From Thalassorhabdus alkalitolerans (GTDB lineage: Bacteria; Bacillota; Bacilli; Bacillales; Marinococcaceae): a DNA stretch of 64,000 bases. Position 1 is the stretch's first letter. Each line of letters begins with the position of its first letter. Position numbers and translations under genes: made by a program. Below, in pieces: positions 60,950 to 64,000 of this stretch. The notes beneath the pieces were generated by a model that was not told where the DNA came from, made no database searches, and saw only the letters and a list, made by a program, of their open reading frames with translations. Location of the stretch: the NCBI RefSeq assembly GCF_042656585.1, contig NZ_JBHSPG010000023.1; one strand, given 5' to 3'.

Positions 60950-61174
60950 ATGGCAGGGGAATCTTTGCAGACAAAAGATGTTTCTCTCTTGGATGTCCTT
61001 GATGCTGTGCTTGAAAAAGGAGTGGTATTAAAGGGGGATCTCACTATTTCAATTGCAGGTGTTGATTTAGTCTATCTGGATTTAAGAGTGCTGCTGGCTT
61101 CCCTAGAAACTCTTGTGCAGGCAAGGGACAAGGAACTGAAGGAGTTCAGAGAGGAAACAATAGATTTTTCATAA
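60950..61174 (+). CDS. gvpS: GvpA-fold accessory protein (GvpS/GvpJ type)
   Basis: A 74-residue protein with the GvpA-superfamily core LLDVLDAVLEKGVVLKGDLTIS and VDLVYLDLRVLLASLETL, but with the DLTISIAGVDLVYLDL variant of GvpS/J/M minor proteins rather than the WVRVSLVGIELL of the shell protein GvpA. No gvpA is present, so this is the only GvpA-fold gene in the set. ATG 60950 lies two bases after the gvpL stop codon and follows GAGAGG. Confidence 0.82.
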   Translation: MAGESLQTKDVSLLDVLDAVLEKGVVLKGDLTISIAGVDLVYLDLRVLLASLETLVQARDKELKEFREETIDFS

Positions 61175-61195
61175 ATACAAAGGAGGTGTTTCGTA

Positions 61196-61495
61196 GTGGC
61201 AGATCAGGAATTGGTTAATGAACATAAGCCCACGGGAAAAATTGCTTTGGATCCTGAAAAAGCTGAAGAAGGTCTTTCTCAGCTTGTGATGACGGTTATT
61301 GAGCTGCTTCGCCAGCTCGTTGAGCGTCAAGCCATGAGGCGTGTGGAAAGTGGAAGCCTGACGGAAGAGGAAATTGAAAAAGTGGGAGAAGCATTGATGA
61401 ATCTAGAGGAAAAAATGGAAGAATTAAAAGAAATTTTTAATTTGGATGATGACGACTTAAATATAGACTTAGGTCCCCTCGGAAATTTGATGTAG
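61196..61495 (+). CDS. gvpK: Gas vesicle protein GvpK
   Basis: A 99-residue GvpK: KIALDPEKAEEGLSQLVMTVIELLRQLVERQAMRRVESGSL in adjoining segments, and an acidic end (NLDDDDLNIDLGPLG). GvpK is a minor protein of unclear role in vesicle assembly. AAAGGAGGTG precedes the GTG at 61196. It completes the set gvpL-gvpS-gvpK. Confidence 0.88.
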   Translation: MADQELVNEHKPTGKIALDPEKAEEGLSQLVMTVIELLRQLVERQAMRRVESGSLTEEEIEKVGEALMNLEEKMEELKEIFNLDDDDLNIDLGPLGNLM

Positions 61496-61535
61496 CTGTT
61501 AGTAATCATACCAGCAAGAAAGGAAGCGTGATCGT

Positions 61536-61597
61536 ATGAGCGAGATTCAGCAAGCAGGAAATCACCCGACAGGCTCATCAACCTATTGTAGATTAAC
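61536..61597 (+). pseudogene. Possible gvp gene remnant
   Basis: ATG behind GAAAGGAAG opens a frame (MSEIQQAGNHPTGSSTYC) that runs directly into the terminator stem at 61598. No family match is visible. The ribosome site and operon place suggest the start of a fourth gene whose 3' part was lost. Confidence 0.35.
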
Positions 61598-61640
61598 AAA
61601 ACGGTGCCAACTATCGAAAAGCGATAATTGGCACCGTTTT
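61598..61640 (+). terminator. Terminator of the gvp-like operon
   Basis: AAAACGGTGCCAA-C-TATCG / CGATA-A-TTGGCACCGTTTT, about 18-base stem with a short AAAAG loop and a T-rich tail. Confidence 0.9.
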
Positions 61641-61724
61641 AACTTTTCAGAGACTGTTTTGTCCCAGCCTCTTTCTTTTTTAGCAAAATGTGATTTTACG
61701 AGAGTCCACACTTCAATTATATAA

Positions 61725-63257
61725 TCACGCAGAATCTGAATACTTAACTTTCGGCCCTTTGTTTTTATTTCTTTTCTTGGCCTGTACTTCTTTGTTAGCA
61801 GATAAATAAAAGGAATATCCCATCAGCATGATTACTATGGAGAAAGGAAAAGCTGCAATAATAAGAACGTTTTGCAGGCCGTCTGTTCCTCCAAAGTATA
61901 CAATGATGGCTGCCATGGCTGATAAGCATAATCCCCAAACAATTTTCACCGATCTTGAAGGGTTTAATGAGCCGGAGGTAGATAGCATACCCAGCACAAA
62001 GGTTGCAGAATCAGCTGAAGTAATGAAAAAGATGGCAATGACTACGATCGTTAGAAACGACAGAAGGGTCCCCAGCGGATAATGCTCTAGAACAGCAAAG
62101 GTGGTCGTTTCCATTGAATAATCGGAAATTGCTGTAATGCCTGATTGCTGGATGTCCAATGCTGACACGCCGAATACAGCAAAAAAGATAAAGCAGACAA
62201 ACGCAGGCACAAATAGAACACCAAGCATAAACTCTTTTATCGTACGTCCTTTTGAGATTCTTGCAATAAAAATTCCAACAAACGGAGACCAGGAGATCCA
62301 CCAGGCCCAATAGAAAATCTTCCAGTTATCAATCCATGTGCGATTTTCCTCGTTTAAAGGCTCCATTTCAAAACTCATATCAAAAAAGTTGGCAATGTAT
62401 CCCCCAAGTGAATGAGTGAACATGTTCATGATATACACTGTAGGACCCACAATTAATAGTAGAACCATTAGTAAAAAGCCCAGAATCATATTGATGTTAC
62501 TTAAATACTTAATTCCTTTGCTTAAGCCAGACCATGCTGAAATAATAAATAATACAGTTGCTACCACTAGGATTAGCAATTGAAAGCCATAGTTACTCGG
62601 TGTATTAATGAGATAGGCTAACCCTTCATTGATTTGCGCAGACCCAAAGCCAAGAGTTGCAGCTACCCCTACCACTGTTGCAATGATGGCCAGAGTGTCA
62701 ATCAATCTCCCCAGGGTCCCCTCCATACGTTCTTTACCAAAAATAGGAACAAGTGTCGCGCTGATTAAACCAGGATAACCTTTGTGAAACTTAAAATATG
62801 CTAACACTAAAGCTACAAGGGCATAGACGGCCCAAGCATGAACTCCCCAGTGAAAAAAAGAATACTGAAGGGATTCTTTAATAGCTTGAGATGTCCCCTC
62901 CTCACCGCTGGGGCTGCTTATGAAAGCATGAGAGATGGGTTCAGCCGTTGTCCAAAAAATCAATCCTATTCCCATTCCGGCACTAAACAACATAGCAAAC
63001 CATGTGGGAAGGCTGAATTCAGGCTTGTCACTGTCCTTGCCTAGCTTTATTTTATTAAATCTTGAAAATATTAAGTAAATGCAAAAGGCCAGTATGACCA
63101 TAATCAGCAGGATATAATACCATCCAAACCAGTCAGAGATAAAAGCAGTTGTCGTCAGTGTCACACTTTCCAAATGCTCAGGAGCTGCAGCTCCCCAGAG
63201 TACAAACAAGCCGCAAATGGCAAGTCCGTACCAAAAAACTAATGTTGCATGTTTCAT
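61725..63257 (-). CDS. BCCT-family transporter 2 (betaine type)
   Basis: A 510-residue BCCT carrier with about 12 helices, the canonical AGMGIG stretch (residues 93-98) of sodium-coupled betaine carriers such as BetP/OpuD, and WAWWISWSPFVGIFIARISKG. A basic C-terminal tail of about 20 residues could be an osmosensing element. It should import glycine betaine under salt stress. GAGGTGA precedes the ATG at 63257. Compare the altered motif in BCCT 1. Confidence 0.93.
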   Translation of the reverse strand: MKHATLVFWYGLAICGLFVLWGAAAPEHLESVTLTTTAFISDWFGWYYILLIMVILAFCIYLIFSRFNKIKLGKDSDKPEFSLPTWFAMLFSAGMGIGLIFWTTAEPISHAFISSPSGEEGTSQAIKESLQYSFFHWGVHAWAVYALVALVLAYFKFHKGYPGLISATLVPIFGKERMEGTLGRLIDTLAIIATVVGVAATLGFGSAQINEGLAYLINTPSNYGFQLLILVVATVLFIISAWSGLSKGIKYLSNINMILGFLLMVLLLIVGPTVYIMNMFTHSLGGYIANFFDMSFEMEPLNEENRTWIDNWKIFYWAWWISWSPFVGIFIARISKGRTIKEFMLGVLFVPAFVCFIFFAVFGVSALDIQQSGITAISDYSMETTTFAVLEHYPLGTLLSFLTIVVIAIFFITSADSATFVLGMLSTSGSLNPSRSVKIVWGLCLSAMAAIIVYFGGTDGLQNVLIIAAFPFSIVIMLMGYSFYLSANKEVQAKKRNKNKGPKVKYSDSA

Positions 63258-63482
63258 ATACTCACCTCGAAGATAGTTTTATAGTTTTGAAAATCAGAAG
63301 AGATGATAGAGGGTTTTTCAGCAACAGTTTCATATGTTACACATCTTTTAAATTGATTGCAAACCGGAATTTATTAAATATTCGACAATAAAAACACATA
63401 AAACGACATTAACACTGTTCTGAAGTACATTTGAAATTAATTCTAAGACTTTTCTACTGCCTTACATCCATTCAATACAAAA

Positions 63483-63536
63483 AAGGCCAAAGGAATGAGC
63501 TGAATTCTCCTTCTCTTTTCCATCTCCTTTGACCTT
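63483..63536 (-). terminator. Minus-strand terminator in a divergent intergenic region
   Basis: AAGGTCAAAGGA / TCCTTTGGCCTT (minus strand) with a roughly 30-base loop and a T-run. It lies upstream of BCCT 2 on its own strand, so it could be a leader attenuator or end a short RNA. Confidence 0.6.
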
Positions 63537-63638
63537 GATGATTGTATCTCCCAACTAAAAGAAAGCCGTCCTCACAAAGCCAGAAAGCCGCCACGAGCTT
63601 TATTCAGGAATGCTGATTATTCAAAAATTAAAAAACTG

Positions 63639-63678
63639 TCACTGGCCTTCACTGGCTTTCACTGAATGTCACTGAGCA
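63639..63678 (+). repeat. Four phased 10-bp TCACTG repeats
   Basis: TCACTGGCCT, TCACTGGCTT, TCACTGAATG and TCACTGAGCA follow one another exactly every 10 bases, about 100 bases before the amidohydrolase start. The rest of 63258-63777 shows no gene. Confidence 0.75.
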
Positions 63679-63777
63679 TTCTAAACTGCACTCACCCGCT
63701 CTCAGTGTGTTTGGAGATTCTTTCTAAGCACTGGTACTATTTTACTTGCTCGCGAAAACTGTGAAGGAGGAATTTCA

Positions 63778-64000
63778 TTGTCTAAAAATAAAATTGCAAT
63801 TGTAGATACTGATATCCATGAACGTATTCAATATAAAGATATACTCGATTATTTAGATGAGCCGTATAAACATTACATTGCCAACTGTCATTGGATCCAG
63901 GAAAAGCATATGCCCTATACACAGCCGGCCACGGCCGGAGTGGACAGAGCTGATGCGATTCTTCCTGACGGCAGACCGGCCGGAACCGACCTGCCTTTTA
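63778..64000 (+). CDS. Amidohydrolase-family protein, N-terminal part
   Basis: The first 74 residues of a metal-dependent hydrolase of the amidohydrolase_2 (ACMSD-like) type: IAIVDTDIHERI supplies the first metal motif. TTG 63778 follows AAGGAGG. The gene runs off the window. Its later visible part is richer in G+C than the start. Substrate unknown. Confidence 0.78.
   Translation, partial: MSKNKIAIVDTDIHERIQYKDILDYLDEPYKHYIANCHWIQEKHMPYTQPATAGVDRADAILPDGRPAGTDLPF

Noticed and set aside
1..64000. rRNA, tRNA, CRISPR arrays or prophage genes
   Set aside because: I looked for cloverleaf/CCA ends, 16S/23S landmarks, regularly spaced repeats and phage structural genes and saw none.

Overview
The window looks like the chromosome of a low-G+C, endospore-forming member of the Bacillaceae. 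The gene order follows the Bacillus subtilis yus/yur/yun/yut/yum region almost without a break: yusN, fadN-fadA-fadE, yusI, gcvH, metN-metP-metQ, yurZ, sufCDSUB, yunF, yunD, yunC, thyA-dfrA, yunB, lytH, lipA, yutC, yutD, glpX, yutE, yutF, yutG, yutH, hom-thrC-thrB, yutI, yuzD, yutJ, yuzB, dapF, mqnE, yutM, yumC, yumB. Two BCCT betaine-type carriers, a sodium-coupled NSS carrier, and acidic proteins (notably the MetQ linker) suggest a moderately halophilic species. No rRNA, tRNA or CRISPR array was seen. Gene calls, starts and motifs were read directly from the sequence; family names come from recognised sequence patterns and synteny, not from a search.

Layout. 1-2.5 kb: end of an aldehyde dehydrogenase, an NCS1 nucleobase-type permease and a nitrilase-family amidohydrolase. 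3.4-6.4 kb: an ABM-domain protein, a small helical protein, a standalone cobalamin-binding protein carrying the Wx9EH and ExHxxG motifs of CarH-type B12 photoreceptors, a PAS-like/STAS protein, and a convergent RsbR-type STAS protein. 6.5-24 kb: yusU, spore coat genes, the FadR-box-controlled beta-oxidation operon, gcvH, a SAM-riboswitch-controlled methionine ABC importer, and the SUF iron-sulfur operon. 24-35 kb: yun genes, thyA-dfrA, an NSS transporter with its tiny MetS-type subunit, lytH, lipA, yutC, yutD. 35-54 kb: glpX, yut genes, threonine operon, a TetR-NDH2 in-frame fusion, dapF, mqnE, yutM, yumC, yumB. 54 kb: the 5' end of a group IIC intron just after the yumB terminator, then a 10-N assembly gap, then a 5'-truncated Fe-S oxidoreductase. 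54.6-64 kb is accessory: small cysteine-rich proteins, a thioesterase, two BCCT carriers, a short hybrid cluster protein, a TetR gene leading a reduced gas-vesicle set (gvpL, a GvpA-fold S/J-type gene, gvpK; no gvpA), and the start of an amidohydrolase.

How the genes work together. The fad, thyA-dfrA, thr, suf, lipA/gcvH and met genes are ordinary metabolism. Sporulation is represented by yusN and CotF-type coat genes, yunB, lytH, yutH and a Spo0E-like gene. Redox and respiration are represented by yumB, yumC, yutJ, mqnE (futalosine route to menaquinone) and hcp. The two most unusual systems are the B12/STAS sensory cluster at 3.4-6.4 kb and the gas-vesicle-derived operon without the shell gene at 59.4-61.6 kb. 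Intergenic DNA also holds three decayed copies of a roughly 190-200 bp interspersed repeat and two REP-like palindrome pairs.
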